This document shows positions 17,764 to 28,163 of a stretch of DNA of 64,000 nucleotides, one piece after another. Position 1 is the first letter of the stretch; every line of letters starts with the position of its first letter. Below the pieces are notes generated by a model, which saw nothing but the letters and a program-made list of their open reading frames with translations, did no database searches and was not told the origin of the DNA. The position numbers and the translations under genes are program-made. Location of the stretch: contig JAJFTH010000010.1 of assembly GCA_021373135.1 (NCBI GenBank), forward strand, positions 62,001-126,000, read 5' to 3'. The stretch is from Bacteroidales bacterium (GTDB taxonomy: Bacteria; Bacteroidota; Bacteroidia; Bacteroidales; UBA1402).

Positions 17764-19884
17764 ATGATTGACCAAATTACCATTGACCGCATCATGGATG
17801 CAGCCCGCATAGAAGAAGTCGTGGGCGAATTCGTCACGCTTCGCAAAAGGGGTGTGAATTATATCGGCCTGTGCCCTTTCCATGATGACAAGACCCCCTC
17901 TTTCAGTGTTTCCGCCACCAAAGGAATTTGCAAATGTTTCAGTTGCGGCAAAGGCGGCAACGTGGTTCATTTTATCATGGAGCACGAACAGCTCAGTTAT
18001 TATGACGCCCTGAAATGGCTTGCCAAAAAATACAACATTGAAATCGTTGAAAAGGAACTGAGTGCAGAAGAACAGCAAGTCAAGAATGACCGTGAAAGCA
18101 TGTTTATTCTCAACGAATTTGCCCGGGACTACTTTGTCAGGACACTTCATGAGCATATAGACGGGAAATCATTGGGCATGGGCTATTTTCGGGAACGGGG
18201 TTTCCGGGAAGACATCATCCAAAAATTTCAACTCGGTTTCAGTTTAGACAAAAGGGATGACTTCAGCAAAGAAGCCGTCAGCAAGGGCTACCAAAAGGAA
18301 TTTTTACTCAAGACAGGTCTTTCACTCACCAATGATCGCGGAGAACTTTACGACCGATATAGAGCCAGAGTCATTTTTCCCGTACATACCTTATCCGGAA
18401 AAGTGGTTGCTTTTGGCGGACGTATCCTCAAAAAGGATGAAAAGACAGCCAAATATGTCAATTCTCCAGAATCGGAAATCTATCACAAAAGCAACGAACT
18501 TTACGGCATGTATTTTGCCAAACAAGCCATTGCCAAACAGGACAAATGCTTTTTGGTGGAAGGCTATACGGATGTCCTTTCCATGCATCAGGCCGGTATT
18601 GAAAATGTGGTAGCCTCCTCAGGGACTGCATTGACTCACGGACAGATCAGAATGATCCACCGATTCACCAAAAACGTGACAGTGCTGTACGACGGAGACG
18701 CCGCCGGCATCAAAGCTTCCTTGAGAGGAATCGACCTGCTTTTGGATGAAGGATTGAACATCAAAGTCTTACTGCTTCCGGACGGAGAAGACCCGGATTC
18801 TTTTTCCAAGAAACAGAGTGCCTCAGACTTTGCCGCATATCTCAAGGAACACGAAACAGACTTTATCCGTTTCAAGACCGAAATTTTACTCAAGGATGCA
18901 GGAAATGACCCGATCAAAAGGGCGAATCTGATTCAGGACCTGGTAGAAAGCGTTGCCCTGATTGCAGATGACATCACCAGATCCATCTATATCAAGGAAT
19001 GCAGCTACCAGCTGGACTTTGACGAACAACTGCTTCAAAAAGAAGTCAACAAAAAACGATACAACAAGATACAGCGCGAACAGCAGAAGCGTATAGCGGA
19101 CAAGAACGGACTTCCAAGAGCGGAGCGTAACAATCCGTCCGGATATTCCAATCAGTTTTCAACATCTATTTCCGGAGACGTTCCTCCGAATCCGCCGGAA
19201 GCTTTCCTTGCACCTCCGCCAAATGAAGAATATGATTCCGGAAACATTTCATTCCCTACAGGGGATACAGAACCGGTCAGAGCAAATTTTTCCAGGAGAA
19301 CAGAGCAACTCGAACAGCCAAAAGCACCTTTTGACAAATTTGAGCGGAATATCATCCGACAAATCATTCGTTTCGGAGGATACAACCTCGGGGTTGAAGA
19401 ATTGGAAAATGGCGGAACCCGTTCTGTCACCGTCGCAGAATATATCATCCATGACCTGGAGGAAGACCAAATCACTCTGGAAAATCCCCTGTACGACAAG
19501 ATACTGAAGGAAGCAGGAGAATTGGCGACGAATAGCCCGGGTTTCAATGCGGAACGTCACTTCCTGAATCACCGGGAATCAGATATCAGCCTTCTGGCAG
19601 CCGACCTGATCAACGAACCCTATGAACTGAGCAAGATCCATTCCCGTTTTCAGGTCATCGAAGAAGATCAGGATAAACTCGACGAACTCATACCACACGT
19701 TCTTATCGACCTGAAAAATGCCATCATGAGACACCAGACTCACTTGGTGGAAGAAGCATTGAAAAAGGCACAACAGGAAAAGGATGAAGCAGAGATTGAA
19801 AGACTTTCCATCAAATTGATGGAAATATTGGAAATCAAAAAAGAGTTGTCAAAAAACCTGGGAGAACGCATTGTTGTCCGTTAA
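17764..19884 (+). CDS. dnaG: DNA primase
   Basis: 706 residues from the ATG at 17764 (MIDQITIDRIMDAARIEEVV). The CHC2 zinc ribbon is complete (LCPFHDDKTPSF, then CKCFSCGKGG, residues 35-70). The Toprim catalytic core shows VEGYTDVLSMHQ with the glutamate and LYDGDAAGIKA with the paired aspartates. A proline- and asparagine-rich linker (about residues 455-535) leads to a C-terminal helicase-binding domain that is longer than in Escherichia coli, as in other Bacteroidetes. Makes RNA primers at the replication fork with DnaB. 21 bases before the ABC ATPase gene, so possibly co-transcribed. Confidence 0.95.
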   Translation: MIDQITIDRIMDAARIEEVVGEFVTLRKRGVNYIGLCPFHDDKTPSFSVSATKGICKCFSCGKGGNVVHFIMEHEQLSYYDALKWLAKKYNIEIVEKELSAEEQQVKNDRESMFILNEFARDYFVRTLHEHIDGKSLGMGYFRERGFREDIIQKFQLGFSLDKRDDFSKEAVSKGYQKEFLLKTGLSLTNDRGELYDRYRARVIFPVHTLSGKVVAFGGRILKKDEKTAKYVNSPESEIYHKSNELYGMYFAKQAIAKQDKCFLVEGYTDVLSMHQAGIENVVASSGTALTHGQIRMIHRFTKNVTVLYDGDAAGIKASLRGIDLLLDEGLNIKVLLLPDGEDPDSFSKKQSASDFAAYLKEHETDFIRFKTEILLKDAGNDPIKRANLIQDLVESVALIADDITRSIYIKECSYQLDFDEQLLQKEVNKKRYNKIQREQQKRIADKNGLPRAERNNPSGYSNQFSTSISGDVPPNPPEAFLAPPPNEEYDSGNISFPTGDTEPVRANFSRRTEQLEQPKAPFDKFERNIIRQIIRFGGYNLGVEELENGGTRSVTVAEYIIHDLEEDQITLENPLYDKILKEAGELATNSPGFNAERHFLNHRESDISLLAADLINEPYELSKIHSRFQVIEEDQDKLDELIPHVLIDLKNAIMRHQTHLVEEALKKAQQEKDEAEIERLSIKLMEILEIKKELSKNLGERIVVR

Positions 19885-19905
19885 TATAACATCTTAAAAA
19901 AGCAC

Positions 19906-20811
19906 ATGTACCCTCTTGAAGCAAAAAATCTGGTCAAAGCTTACGCCAACCATCTGGCACTGGACAATGTCAGTCTAAAAGTGCCGGAACAAAAAATCTA
20001 CGGATTATTAGGGCCGAACGGCGCGGGTAAAACAACCCTCATCAGAATCATCAACAACATCACGGCACCGGACAGCGGAAGCATCCTATGGCAAGGCAGG
20101 CCTTTACAAAGTTCCGACATTGCCAACATCGGTTATATGCCGGAAGAAAGAGGACTTTACAAAAAGATGAAAGTGGGCGAACAAGCCCTCTATTTAGCCA
20201 GACTGAAAGGATTAAGCAAAAATGACGCCAAAATCAGGCTTAAATACTGGTTTGAGAAATTTGACATCACTTCCTGGAGTGACAAGAAACTGGAAGAACT
20301 CTCCAAAGGCATGCAACAAAAGATACAGTTTATTATTACAGTGCTGCACGAACCAAAACTACTTATTTTTGACGAGCCGTTCAGCGGATTTGACCCGGTC
20401 AACGCCCAACTTTTGAAAGAGGAAATTCTTTTTTTGAGAGATAAAGGAGCCACTGTGCTCTTTTCCACACACAATATGTCTTCTGTTGAAGAAATATGCG
20501 ATGAAATCAGCCTGATCAATAAATCCAAAGTCGTTCTGGAAGGAAATGTCGGGCAAATCCGCCAGCAATATGCCAAAGGCGTCTATCGGTTGGTTGCCAA
20601 CGAATCCAGGTTGACTGAGCAAACGGGAAAAAATTATGATATTCTTTCCCAAACCATTCAGGACAACAAAATACATCTCCGTTTACAGAAAAAGACAGGT
20701 ATCAAAACAGGCACATTGCTCAAGGAACTTTCCGAACAATTTGACATCCGCTCTTTTGAAGAAGAGATTCCAAGCATGAACGATATTTTCATTCAAACCG
20801 TACAACAATGA
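19906..20811 (+). CDS. ABC exporter ATP-binding protein (NatA-like)
   Basis: 301 residues, a single nucleotide-binding domain with Walker A GPNGAGKT, signature LSKGMQQK and Walker B LLIFDEPFSGFDP, followed by the DUF4162-type C-terminal region (residues about 215-301) found in NatA-like export ATPases. Its stop overlaps the start of the permease by four bases. Substrate unknown; NatAB relatives export sodium or peptides. Confidence 0.9.
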   Translation: MYPLEAKNLVKAYANHLALDNVSLKVPEQKIYGLLGPNGAGKTTLIRIINNITAPDSGSILWQGRPLQSSDIANIGYMPEERGLYKKMKVGEQALYLARLKGLSKNDAKIRLKYWFEKFDITSWSDKKLEELSKGMQQKIQFIITVLHEPKLLIFDEPFSGFDPVNAQLLKEEILFLRDKGATVLFSTHNMSSVEEICDEISLINKSKVVLEGNVGQIRQQYAKGVYRLVANESRLTEQTGKNYDILSQTIQDNKIHLRLQKKTGIKTGTLLKELSEQFDIRSFEEEIPSMNDIFIQTVQQ

Positions 20812-22193
20812 GCAAAATAGGACTAATCATAGGACGAGAATACCTCACCCGTGTCAAGAAAAAGACTTTTATTATCCTGACCATCCTGACTCCTATTCTG
20901 TTGGCCGCACTGATTGCAGTCCCTCTCCTGCTATCCTATGTCAAAAGCTCAGAAGTCAAGAGCATCGCAGTCTCAGATGCTTCAGGGATTTATTTCAATA
21001 GATTGAAAAACAGTGAACAATACCATTTCATTCCTGCCAAGGAATCCTTTGACACCTACAAGCAAAAGGCAAAAGACGACCAAGGCATCTATGCCTGTCT
21101 GGTCATCAACGGAAACCTAAACACAGATTCTTCCGCTCAAGTCTCCCTCTACTCCAGAGAACAAATAGAAATGGAGTTGAAAAGCTTTGTTTCCTCCCAA
21201 CTGGAAAATCTTGTCAGAGATGACAAAATCAATTCATATAACATTCCCGGATTAAAACAAATCATTGAGGAATCGAATCCAGGCATCTCTTTAAATACCA
21301 TCAAATGGGATAAAAACGGAGATGAAAAGGAAAGTTCCTCCGAATTGGCCATGATTATCGGATTGATCTGCACCACGGTCATTTATATTTTCATTTTTGC
21401 CTATGGAGCCATGGTCATGAACGGAGTCATCGAAGAAAAGTCCAACCGTATCGTTGAAGTGATTGTTTCTTCCGTCAAGCCCTTTGACCTGATGATGGGA
21501 AAAATCATCGGTATCGCATTGGTCGGGCTGACCCAGGTGCTCCTTTGGATCGTTTTGATCGGAGGTATCATAGGCATTACCTCCCTCGCCATGAAAGATT
21601 CGGTTTCACCGGAAAAAATGGAACAAATCAGTATGGAAATGATTGACCAACAAGGGATCCACCCTTCAAACATAAGCGCAATACAAGCATCCGGAATGCC
21701 GGGAGCTACAAATTCAGAGATGGAGTCAACAGATCGGGCCGGCAATATCATCAAGATGATTTCCAACATCAATATAGGAGAAATCGGGTTTTGGTTTATC
21801 CTGTACTTTCTCGGCGGATATCTGTTGTATGCTTCCCTTTTTGCAGCTGTCGGAAGTGCCATTGACAATCAGGAAGACTCGGCGCAATTCACCATGCCAC
21901 TCACCATCGTTGTCCTTTTTGCCCTTTATGCGGGGATGTACAGTGCTTCAAACCCGAACGGACCTCTTGCTATGTGGTGTTCCATGATTCCATTCACCTC
22001 TCCCATCGTCATGATGGTTCGCCTGCCATTCGGTGTACCGCTCTGGCAATTGTTGGTTTCTTTCGGACTTTTGGTCATCACCTTCATGCTGACTACCAAA
22101 ATTGCTTCGAAAATATACCGGACAGGAATCCTGATGTATGGAAAGAAACCAAGTTATAAGGAGTTATGGAAATGGCTGACCTATAAAAATTAA
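20808..22193 (+). CDS. ABC exporter permease (NatB-like, ABC-2 type)
   Basis: 461 residues. One N-terminal membrane helix (about 20-45), a periplasmic domain of about 140 residues, then five or so C-terminal helices beginning at about residue 182. The VIEEKSNRIVEVIVSSVKP motif after the second helix is diagnostic of the ABC-2/NatB permease family. Translationally coupled to the ATPase through a 4-bp overlap. Confidence 0.9.
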   Translation: MSKIGLIIGREYLTRVKKKTFIILTILTPILLAALIAVPLLLSYVKSSEVKSIAVSDASGIYFNRLKNSEQYHFIPAKESFDTYKQKAKDDQGIYACLVINGNLNTDSSAQVSLYSREQIEMELKSFVSSQLENLVRDDKINSYNIPGLKQIIEESNPGISLNTIKWDKNGDEKESSSELAMIIGLICTTVIYIFIFAYGAMVMNGVIEEKSNRIVEVIVSSVKPFDLMMGKIIGIALVGLTQVLLWIVLIGGIIGITSLAMKDSVSPEKMEQISMEMIDQQGIHPSNISAIQASGMPGATNSEMESTDRAGNIIKMISNINIGEIGFWFILYFLGGYLLYASLFAAVGSAIDNQEDSAQFTMPLTIVVLFALYAGMYSASNPNGPLAMWCSMIPFTSPIVMMVRLPFGVPLWQLLVSFGLLVITFMLTTKIASKIYRTGILMYGKKPSYKELWKWLTYKN

Positions 22194-22257
22194 GAAAATT
22201 TAGGTTATCAATTCCTTTTGTAAAGTTCATTGATTCTTATAATCAACAAATTCCATG

Positions 22258-22265
22258 TATCTTTG
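22258..22265 (+). promoter_or_regulatory. -7 element of rsfS-ftsH-cdsA
   Basis: TATCTTTG, about 56 bases before the rsfS ATG at 22321; it argues against the longer frame beginning at 22255. Confidence 0.6.
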
Positions 22266-22320
22266 CATCTGTTTATTGAACTCTTATGGGGGGCATCTTG
22301 TTAGACTACAAAACTATCCT

Positions 22321-22677
22321 ATGAACGAAACGGAAAAACTGGTAAAAGCAATCGTAGAAGGCATTCAAGAAAGAAAAGGGAAACGGATCACCATTGTAAA
22401 TATGACAAAAATAGAGGCTATTTGTCGCTACTTTGTCATTTGCGAAGGGACATCCAACACACAGATATTAGCCATTGAAGACTCTGTAAAAGATTACGTG
22501 AAAAAACATGTTGATGCAAAACCTTTTGCAGAAGACGGTATAAACAATGCTTTGTGGATTGCCATGGACTATGGCGAAGTGATGGTGCACATTTTTGAAC
22601 GTGAAACCAGAGCTTTTTACGACCTGGAACACCTTTGGTCAGATGCCAAATTGTCAGATGTTCCAGATATGGAATGA
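22321..22677 (+). CDS. rsfS: ribosomal silencing factor RsfS
   Basis: 118 residues (MNETEKLVKAIVEGIQ start). Binds ribosomal protein uL14 and blocks subunit joining in poor conditions. The conserved FVICEGTSNTQI and DYGEVMVHIFERETRAFYDLE blocks of the DUF143/Iojap family are complete. The frame is open from 22255 but the promoter element at 22258-22265 places the start at 22321. First gene of the rsfS-ftsH-cdsA operon. Confidence 0.93.
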   Translation: MNETEKLVKAIVEGIQERKGKRITIVNMTKIEAICRYFVICEGTSNTQILAIEDSVKDYVKKHVDAKPFAEDGINNALWIAMDYGEVMVHIFERETRAFYDLEHLWSDAKLSDVPDME

Positions 22678-22736
22678 TTTATGCAGAATAAACATATACC
22701 CGGACTTTTCCGGAAAAAACGATTATATTTTTAAAG

Positions 22737-24845
22737 ATGGAAAAAAGACCTTTGAAAAAAGACAATAAACCTCCTCAGTTTCATTTGAACATATACTGGA
22801 TTTATGCCTTGATTTTCGCAGGCATTTTGGCTGTTTCCTTTTTCAGCAACAAGGAAACCGTCAAAGAAGTCTCCATGACAGAACTTGAAAAGTATGTCAA
22901 GAATGGCTGGGTGGAAAAGATGGTTGTACAAAAACAAAAAGATATCGTAGAGGCCTATATCAATGACAGCTCCTTTGTCTCCGTTTTCGGTAAAGAAACG
23001 CAGAAAGTGAAGGGAGCGAAAGTCATTACTACCATTCCTTCAGCAGACAGGTTCGACTCTTTTGTCCGTACAGCGAAAGAACAATACGGATATAACGGAG
23101 ACGTCAACTATAAAGAGAACAAAGATTTTCTGATGACCATCCTGATCAATGTCCTTCCTTTTGTACTTCTGATTGCTCTATGGATTTTCATTATGAGAAG
23201 AATGTCCGGAGGTGGTGCCGGTGGTGCCGGTGGTGCCGGAGGCGTATTCAGCGTTGGAAAATCCAAAGCAAAGCTTTTTGATAAAGGAACAGACAGTCGG
23301 GTGACCTTCAAAGATGTTGCCGGATTGACCGAAGCCAAACAAGAAGTAGAGGAAATCGTCGCATTCCTGAAAAACCCTTCCAAATACACCGAATTGGGTG
23401 GCAAGATACCCAAGGGTGCCTTGCTGGTTGGCCCTCCGGGAACAGGTAAGACACTTTTGGCCAAAGCCGTTGCCGGTGAAGCTGATGTCCCTTTCTTCTC
23501 TCTTTCCGGTTCGGACTTTGTTGAAATGTTCGTCGGTGTAGGTGCATCACGCGTCCGCGACCTTTTTCGTCAGGCAAAGGAAAAAGCTCCATGTATTGTT
23601 TTTATCGATGAAATCGATGCAGTGGGTCGTGCCCGCGGAAAGAATCCGAATATGGGAGCAAACGATGAACGCGAGAATACCTTGAACCAGTTATTGACAG
23701 AAATGGACGGTTTCGGTTCCAACAGCGGCGTCATCATCCTCGCCGCCACCAACCGGGCAGACATTCTTGACAAGGCCTTGCTGCGTGCAGGTCGTTTTGA
23801 CCGGCAAATCAATGTCGATTTGCCGGACATCAATGAACGCCGTGAGATATTCAATGTTCATTTACGTCCCATCAAGATAGATGAAAGCGTCAATCCTGAA
23901 TTCATGGCCCGTCAGACCCCTGGTTTCTCAGGTGCAGATATTGCCAATGTATGTAATGAAGCAGCGTTGATAGCAGCCCGAAAAAATAAGAACATTGTCC
24001 AGAAACAAGACTTTCTGGATGCCGTTGACCGTATCATCGGTGGTTTGGAAAAGAAAAACAAGATCACTACTATTGCAGAACGGAGGTCTATCGCTGTTCA
24101 TGAAGCCGGACATGCCACTTTGAGCTGGTTGCTGGAATTTGCACATCCGTTGGTAAAAGTCACCATCGTACCCCGTGGAAAGGCGTTGGGTGCAGCCTGG
24201 TACCTTCCTGAGGAACGTCAGCTCACCACCAAGCAACAGATGCTGGATGAAATGTGCTCCGCGCTGGGCGGTCGGGCAGCCGAAGAGCTTTTCCTTGGAA
24301 ATGTTTCAACCGGTGCTTTGAATGACCTGGAACGAGTGACCAAACAAGCGTATGCCATTGTTGTTTACTATGGTATGAGCGAAAGTCTGAACAATATCAG
24401 CTATTTTGATTCATCGGGTTCTTCTGAGTTCTCTTTTTCCAAACCATACAGCGAAAAAACAGCCGAAGCCATCGACAAAGAAGTCAAGGCTCTTGTCGCA
24501 GAACAATATGACCGTGCCAAACTCATTCTATCTAAAAACAGCACCGGCCACAACAAACTGGCAGATTTGCTGGTGGAACGTGAAGTGATTTTTGCCGAAG
24601 ATCTTGAAAAAGTGTTCGGGAAGCGTCAATGGACATCCCGCACAGAAGAGATCATCGAAGCGCAAAAGAAACAAGACGCAGATAATGCCTTGGCAGCAAC
24701 AAACAGCGAAAAGACCTTATCCGAAGAAAAAAAGAATCTTATTTTGCCTGAGACATCAGAAGCTGAAGAAGAAAAAGCGACCGAAACATCGAAAGTTGAG
24801 GAGGAAAAAGCCGAAGAAAGAAAAGAGAAAACCGAAAATCAATGA
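22737..24845 (+). CDS. ftsH: ATP-dependent zinc metalloprotease FtsH
   Basis: 702 residues. Two membrane helices (about 19-40 and 130-153) flank a periplasmic domain; a glycine-rich linker (GGGAGGAGGAGG) precedes the AAA+ domain with Walker A GPPGTGKT, Walker [10 protein letters not shown] and the second region of homology. The zinc site is HEAGH in [11 protein letters not shown]. The C-terminal 60 residues are a highly charged glutamate/lysine tail. Degrades membrane and short-lived proteins as a hexamer. Its stop overlaps cdsA by four bases. Confidence 0.95.
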   Translation: MEKRPLKKDNKPPQFHLNIYWIYALIFAGILAVSFFSNKETVKEVSMTELEKYVKNGWVEKMVVQKQKDIVEAYINDSSFVSVFGKETQKVKGAKVITTIPSADRFDSFVRTAKEQYGYNGDVNYKENKDFLMTILINVLPFVLLIALWIFIMRRMSGGGAGGAGGAGGVFSVGKSKAKLFDKGTDSRVTFKDVAGLTEAKQEVEEIVAFLKNPSKYTELGGKIPKGALLVGPPGTGKTLLAKAVAGEADVPFFSLSGSDFVEMFVGVGASRVRDLFRQAKEKAPCIVFIDEIDAVGRARGKNPNMGANDERENTLNQLLTEMDGFGSNSGVIILAATNRADILDKALLRAGRFDRQINVDLPDINERREIFNVHLRPIKIDESVNPEFMARQTPGFSGADIANVCNEAALIAARKNKNIVQKQDFLDAVDRIIGGLEKKNKITTIAERRSIAVHEAGHATLSWLLEFAHPLVKVTIVPRGKALGAAWYLPEERQLTTKQQMLDEMCSALGGRAAEELFLGNVSTGALNDLERVTKQAYAIVVYYGMSESLNNISYFDSSGSSEFSFSKPYSEKTAEAIDKEVKALVAEQYDRAKLILSKNSTGHNKLADLLVEREVIFAEDLEKVFGKRQWTSRTEEIIEAQKKQDADNALAATNSEKTLSEEKKNLILPETSEAEEEKATETSKVEEEKAEERKEKTENQ

Positions 24846-25672
24846 AAAATCTTATCATTCGAAGCATATCAGGAATCATCTATGTAGTCCTTATCAGTTC
24901 GGCGATCCTATTCGGTGCCTATTCTTTTGCCCTGCTTTTTGCCCTCATAACAGGTCTTTCCTTGTGGGAATTCTATACCATACTTGAAAAAAACGGAGAG
25001 GCAAAGATTGACAAACCCATTGCAACCATCGGAGGGGTCTACTTGTTTGTTTCAGGCTTCCTCTGGTTTGCGGACATCCTATCTGTCAAATATATTGCCC
25101 TATGGTTCATCATCATGATTTATCTGCTGATACGTGAACTTTATACAAAAAACGACCATGCCATCAGGGATATTGCATACACCTTCTTCGGGCAAGTCTA
25201 TATCGCGCTGCCATTCATGTTTTTAAGCCGGATAGGTTTTCATGTCAATGAGATGGGAGATGTTGTTTACAGTCCGATTTTGCTGATGTCATTTTTTGTA
25301 CTTATATGGGTATCAGACACCGGTGCTTACATGATAGGATCCAATTTCGGCAAACACAGGTTGTTTGAACGGATTTCTCCCAAGAAATCCTGGGAAGGTT
25401 TTTTTGGTGGCGTTTTCTTTGCAATCCTGGCTTCTGTTATCATATCGATATTGTTCCCTGGAAATCTGACGATAACCGAATGGATAGGTTTTGCATTGAT
25501 AACGGTGATTTTCGGAACTTGGGGCGATTTGGTGGAATCCATGATCAAACGCTCACTTAAAATCAAGGATTCCGGAAATATCATCCCCGGACACGGAGGT
25601 ATGCTGGATCGGTTTGACAGCACCATCCTTGCTGCTCCTGCCATTGTTATCTATTGTCTTTTCATACTTTAA
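24842..25672 (+). CDS. cdsA: phosphatidate cytidylyltransferase
   Basis: 276 residues with about eight membrane segments. Makes CDP-diacylglycerol from phosphatidate and CTP. The C-terminal CdsA signature is intact: KRSLKIKDSGNIIPGHGG followed by LDRFDS. Translationally coupled to ftsH (4-bp overlap), the order usual in Bacteroidales. Confidence 0.94.
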   Translation: MKNLIIRSISGIIYVVLISSAILFGAYSFALLFALITGLSLWEFYTILEKNGEAKIDKPIATIGGVYLFVSGFLWFADILSVKYIALWFIIMIYLLIRELYTKNDHAIRDIAYTFFGQVYIALPFMFLSRIGFHVNEMGDVVYSPILLMSFFVLIWVSDTGAYMIGSNFGKHRLFERISPKKSWEGFFGGVFFAILASVIISILFPGNLTITEWIGFALITVIFGTWGDLVESMIKRSLKIKDSGNIIPGHGGMLDRFDSTILAAPAIVIYCLFIL

Positions 25673-25729
25673 CAAATCATCAATAAACCTTTTTGTCGAT
25701 AGCCAGTCCTACGTTTTTAGAAAAAGTGC

Positions 25730-26281
25730 ATGGAAAAGATTGATGAGAAAGAACTGATACAAATGTTTAGCGACGAAAATCAACGACGCAAAGCTTTTAG
25801 TATTCTTGTAAAACAATACTCCGAAAGTTTGTATTGGCAGATCCGCAAGATGGTTCTTTCTCACGATGATGCCAACGATGTGCTTCAGAATACCTTCCTC
25901 AAAAGCTGGGATAACCTCAGCCAGTTCAGGGGCGAATCAAAAATTTCAACTTGGCTGTTCCGCATTGCCGTCAACGAAACATATACGTTCTTAAACAAGG
26001 AACGTCAAAGAAATCAATCAAATTTTACAGATTTGGAAGACGTCATGATCCAAAACCTGCAAAGTGATCCTTGGTTTTCAGGTGATGAAGTGGCTTTAAA
26101 ACTCCAAAAAGCCATCATGACACTACCTGACAAACAGCGTCTTGTTTTTAACATGAAATATTATGACGACATGAAATATGAAGATATTTCTGAAGCTCTC
26201 GGCACTTCTGTAGGAGCTCTGAAAGCTTCTTATCACTATGCTGTAAAAAAAATCGAAGCTTTTTTGTCTTTAGAATTATAG
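25730..26281 (+). CDS. ECF-type RNA polymerase sigma factor
   Basis: 183 residues. Sigma region 2 (YSESLYWQIRKMVLSHDDANDVLQ region, residues 25-90) and region 4 (LPDKQRLVFNMKYYDDMKYEDIS, residues 125-180) are both clear. Followed by an anti-sigma-like membrane protein (98-bp gap) and a secreted protein, suggesting an envelope-stress regulon. The region 81 bases upstream has no perfect TAnnTTTG element, consistent with self-regulation (inference). Confidence 0.9.
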   Translation: MEKIDEKELIQMFSDENQRRKAFSILVKQYSESLYWQIRKMVLSHDDANDVLQNTFLKSWDNLSQFRGESKISTWLFRIAVNETYTFLNKERQRNQSNFTDLEDVMIQNLQSDPWFSGDEVALKLQKAIMTLPDKQRLVFNMKYYDDMKYEDISEALGTSVGALKASYHYAVKKIEAFLSLEL

Positions 26282-26379
26282 AATAACATTAAACCATCTA
26301 TAAATTATTTAGTCAAACCATTACTTAAAAAAACCACATAAAATTCGGAGAATATCAAAGAATTTTGGAGGACAGAAAA

Positions 26380-26799
26380 ATGAAACAAAACAAAATGCCA
26401 TTTATTGAACCTGGCGACAGAACCGTTTTCAAAATGCCTGAAAATTACTTTAAAGATTTTGAGGCAAATTTGGAAAAGCGTCTGGATGCCCTTGAAAAGG
26501 AAAAAGTTTCATCAAATGGGCTTTTACAGGTTCAGACAAAAGCTAAAAAATTCAAGTTTTCAATGGAAACGCACAGACCGATTTTATACATGGCTGCCAT
26601 GTTTGTCTTGTTGCTTTTCAGCATCAGCCTTATATTGAATCTATCTTCCGACAAAACATCTTCCTCTTTAAGATTGTCTGCAGAAAGCCAAACACCCTCT
26701 GCGACTACCTCTGTACCCACTGCCGAAGATTATCTGATCAACTCTATCGGAGCCTATGGAATCACTGAATATTATGTGGAATCTGAATATCTTAAATAA
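26380..26799 (+). CDS. putative anti-sigma factor, single-pass membrane protein
   Basis: 139 residues from the ATG at 26380, set by a strong ribosome-binding site GGAGGA at 26367-26372; the TTG-opened frame starts upstream at 26365. The cytoplasmic N-terminus (FKMPENYFKDFEANLEKRLD) resembles Bacteroidetes anti-sigma-like proteins, one membrane helix spans about residues 67-90, and a short periplasmic tail follows. Its place directly after the ECF sigma gene is the main argument for function. Confidence 0.7.
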   Translation: MKQNKMPFIEPGDRTVFKMPENYFKDFEANLEKRLDALEKEKVSSNGLLQVQTKAKKFKFSMETHRPILYMAAMFVLLLFSISLILNLSSDKTSSSLRLSAESQTPSATTSVPTAEDYLINSIGAYGITEYYVESEYLK

Positions 26800-26818
26800 A
26801 CGATCAATTTCAGAAACG

Positions 26819-27277
26819 ATGAAACGATATATTTTATTTTTAATTTTAAGCATTTTTACCACAAGCACTTACGTTCAAGGTCAGAATAATGGCAACGCAC
26901 GCAAACAGCGTTGGGAAGAAATGAAAGCAAAACGCACTGCGTTTTATACAGAACGTATCGGTCTTACTGCTGAAGAAGCTCAAGTTTTCTGGCCATTGTA
27001 TAATGAACTGCAGGAAAAAAAAGGCGAACTACACCGATCCATGTCAGCTCAGTTCCGCAATTCCAAGAGAAATGGAAACAAGAAAAGGGTTATAGATTAC
27101 ACAAAAGCAACTGACGATATGATTAATCTACGTGTATATGAAGCCACTTTGGAAAAAAGCTACCACGAAAAATTCAAGGCCGTACTCCCCCCTGAAAAAC
27201 TTTTTAGATATTACAGAGCAGAACGCGACTGGGCCAATCAATTACTCAAGGATATAGAAAAACGAGGTGATAAGTAA
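26819..27277 (+). CDS. secreted Spy/CpxP-like periplasmic protein
   Basis: 152 residues from the ATG at 26819 with signal peptide MKRYILFLILSIFTTSTYVQG. The mature part is helical and charged, with the LTAEEAQVFWPLYNELQEKK segment that recalls the LTxxQ motif of Spy/CpxP periplasmic chaperones and sensors. Third gene of the sigma/anti-sigma set, starting about 20 bases after the anti-sigma stop. A role in sensing misfolded envelope proteins is inference. Confidence 0.75.
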   Translation: MKRYILFLILSIFTTSTYVQGQNNGNARKQRWEEMKAKRTAFYTERIGLTAEEAQVFWPLYNELQEKKGELHRSMSAQFRNSKRNGNKKRVIDYTKATDDMINLRVYEATLEKSYHEKFKAVLPPEKLFRYYRAERDWANQLLKDIEKRGDK

Positions 27278-27306
27278 TAATCTTTTAAATGTTTGTTTTT
27301 ATAGTT

Positions 27307-27340
27307 GAGGCTGTTCAAAATATTGAACAGCCTCTTTTGC
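27307..27340 (+). terminator. terminator of the ECF sigma operon
   Basis: GAGGCTGTTCA (27307-27317) pairs with TGAACAGCCTC (27324-27334), followed by TTTTGCTTTTG. Convergent with mazG, whose stop is at 27365. Confidence 0.85.
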
Positions 27341-27364
27341 TTTTGTACATGGATAAAATATGTC

Positions 27365-28150
27365 TTATAAGCCTTTTGATTTGGCTTCGTTCCAGATGAC
27401 ATCCATCTCGGCCAAAGACATCGATCTCAATGATTTACCCTGCAACAACGTCTTATCTTCCAAATAATTAAACCTGTTCCTAAACTTGGTATTTGTCCTT
27501 TCAAGCGCATTATCCGGATTGATATTGTAAAGTCTGGCAGCATTGATCAGACTGAAAAACAGGTCGCCAAATTCAGCCTCCATCTTGTCTTTTTCCATGG
27601 AATCAATTTCCGCCATCAGTTCCGAAAACTCTTCCTGCACTTTATCCCAGACCTGTTCCTTCTGATCCCAGTCAAAACCCATACCACGAGCTTTGTCCTG
27701 CATTCTGAAAGCTTTGATCATGGATGGCAATGTCTCAGGCACACCGGCCAATACCGTACGGTTTCCGCCCTTTTCCTTCAACTTCAGTTTTTCCCAATTC
27801 TGTTCCACTTCTTTGGCTCCGGAGACCTCTATTTCTCCAAAAATATGTGGATGACGATAAATGAGTTTCTGCATCAGCTGTTCACAGACATCTTGAATAT
27901 CAAAACGGGATTGTTCCGAACCGATCTTGGCATAGAAAATGATATGCAAAAGCAAATCTCCAAGTTCTTTGCTGATTTCAACATGATCCTGATGTAGCAG
28001 TGCCTCACTGAGTTCATAGGTCTCCTCTATGGTCAAAGGCCTTAAGCTTTCATTGGTTTGTATTTTGTCCCAGGGACATTTTTGGCGCAATTCATCTAAA
28101 ATATCAAGCAGGCGACCAAAAGCCTGCATTTGTGATTCTCTTGTGTGCAT
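27365..28150 (-). CDS. mazG: nucleoside triphosphate pyrophosphohydrolase MazG
   Basis: 261 residues from the ATG at 28150 (MHTRESQMQAFGRLLDIL). Two tandem MazG domains: CPWDKIQTNESLRPLTIEET then ELGDLLLHIIF in the first, and EEFSELMAEI with EFGDLFFSLINAARL in the second. Cleaves NTPs to NMP and pyrophosphate, lowering ppGpp-linked or damaged nucleotide pools in other bacteria. The frame is open up to 28240 but this overlaps the wzi gene, whose stop is at 28164; the spacing of 13 bases favours 28150. Confidence 0.92.
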   Translation of the reverse strand: MHTRESQMQAFGRLLDILDELRQKCPWDKIQTNESLRPLTIEETYELSEALLHQDHVEISKELGDLLLHIIFYAKIGSEQSRFDIQDVCEQLMQKLIYRHPHIFGEIEVSGAKEVEQNWEKLKLKEKGGNRTVLAGVPETLPSMIKAFRMQDKARGMGFDWDQKEQVWDKVQEEFSELMAEIDSMEKDKMEAEFGDLFFSLINAARLYNINPDNALERTNTKFRNRFNYLEDKTLLQGKSLRSMSLAEMDVIWNEAKSKGL

Positions 28151-28163
28151 CTTGTTTTTTATG

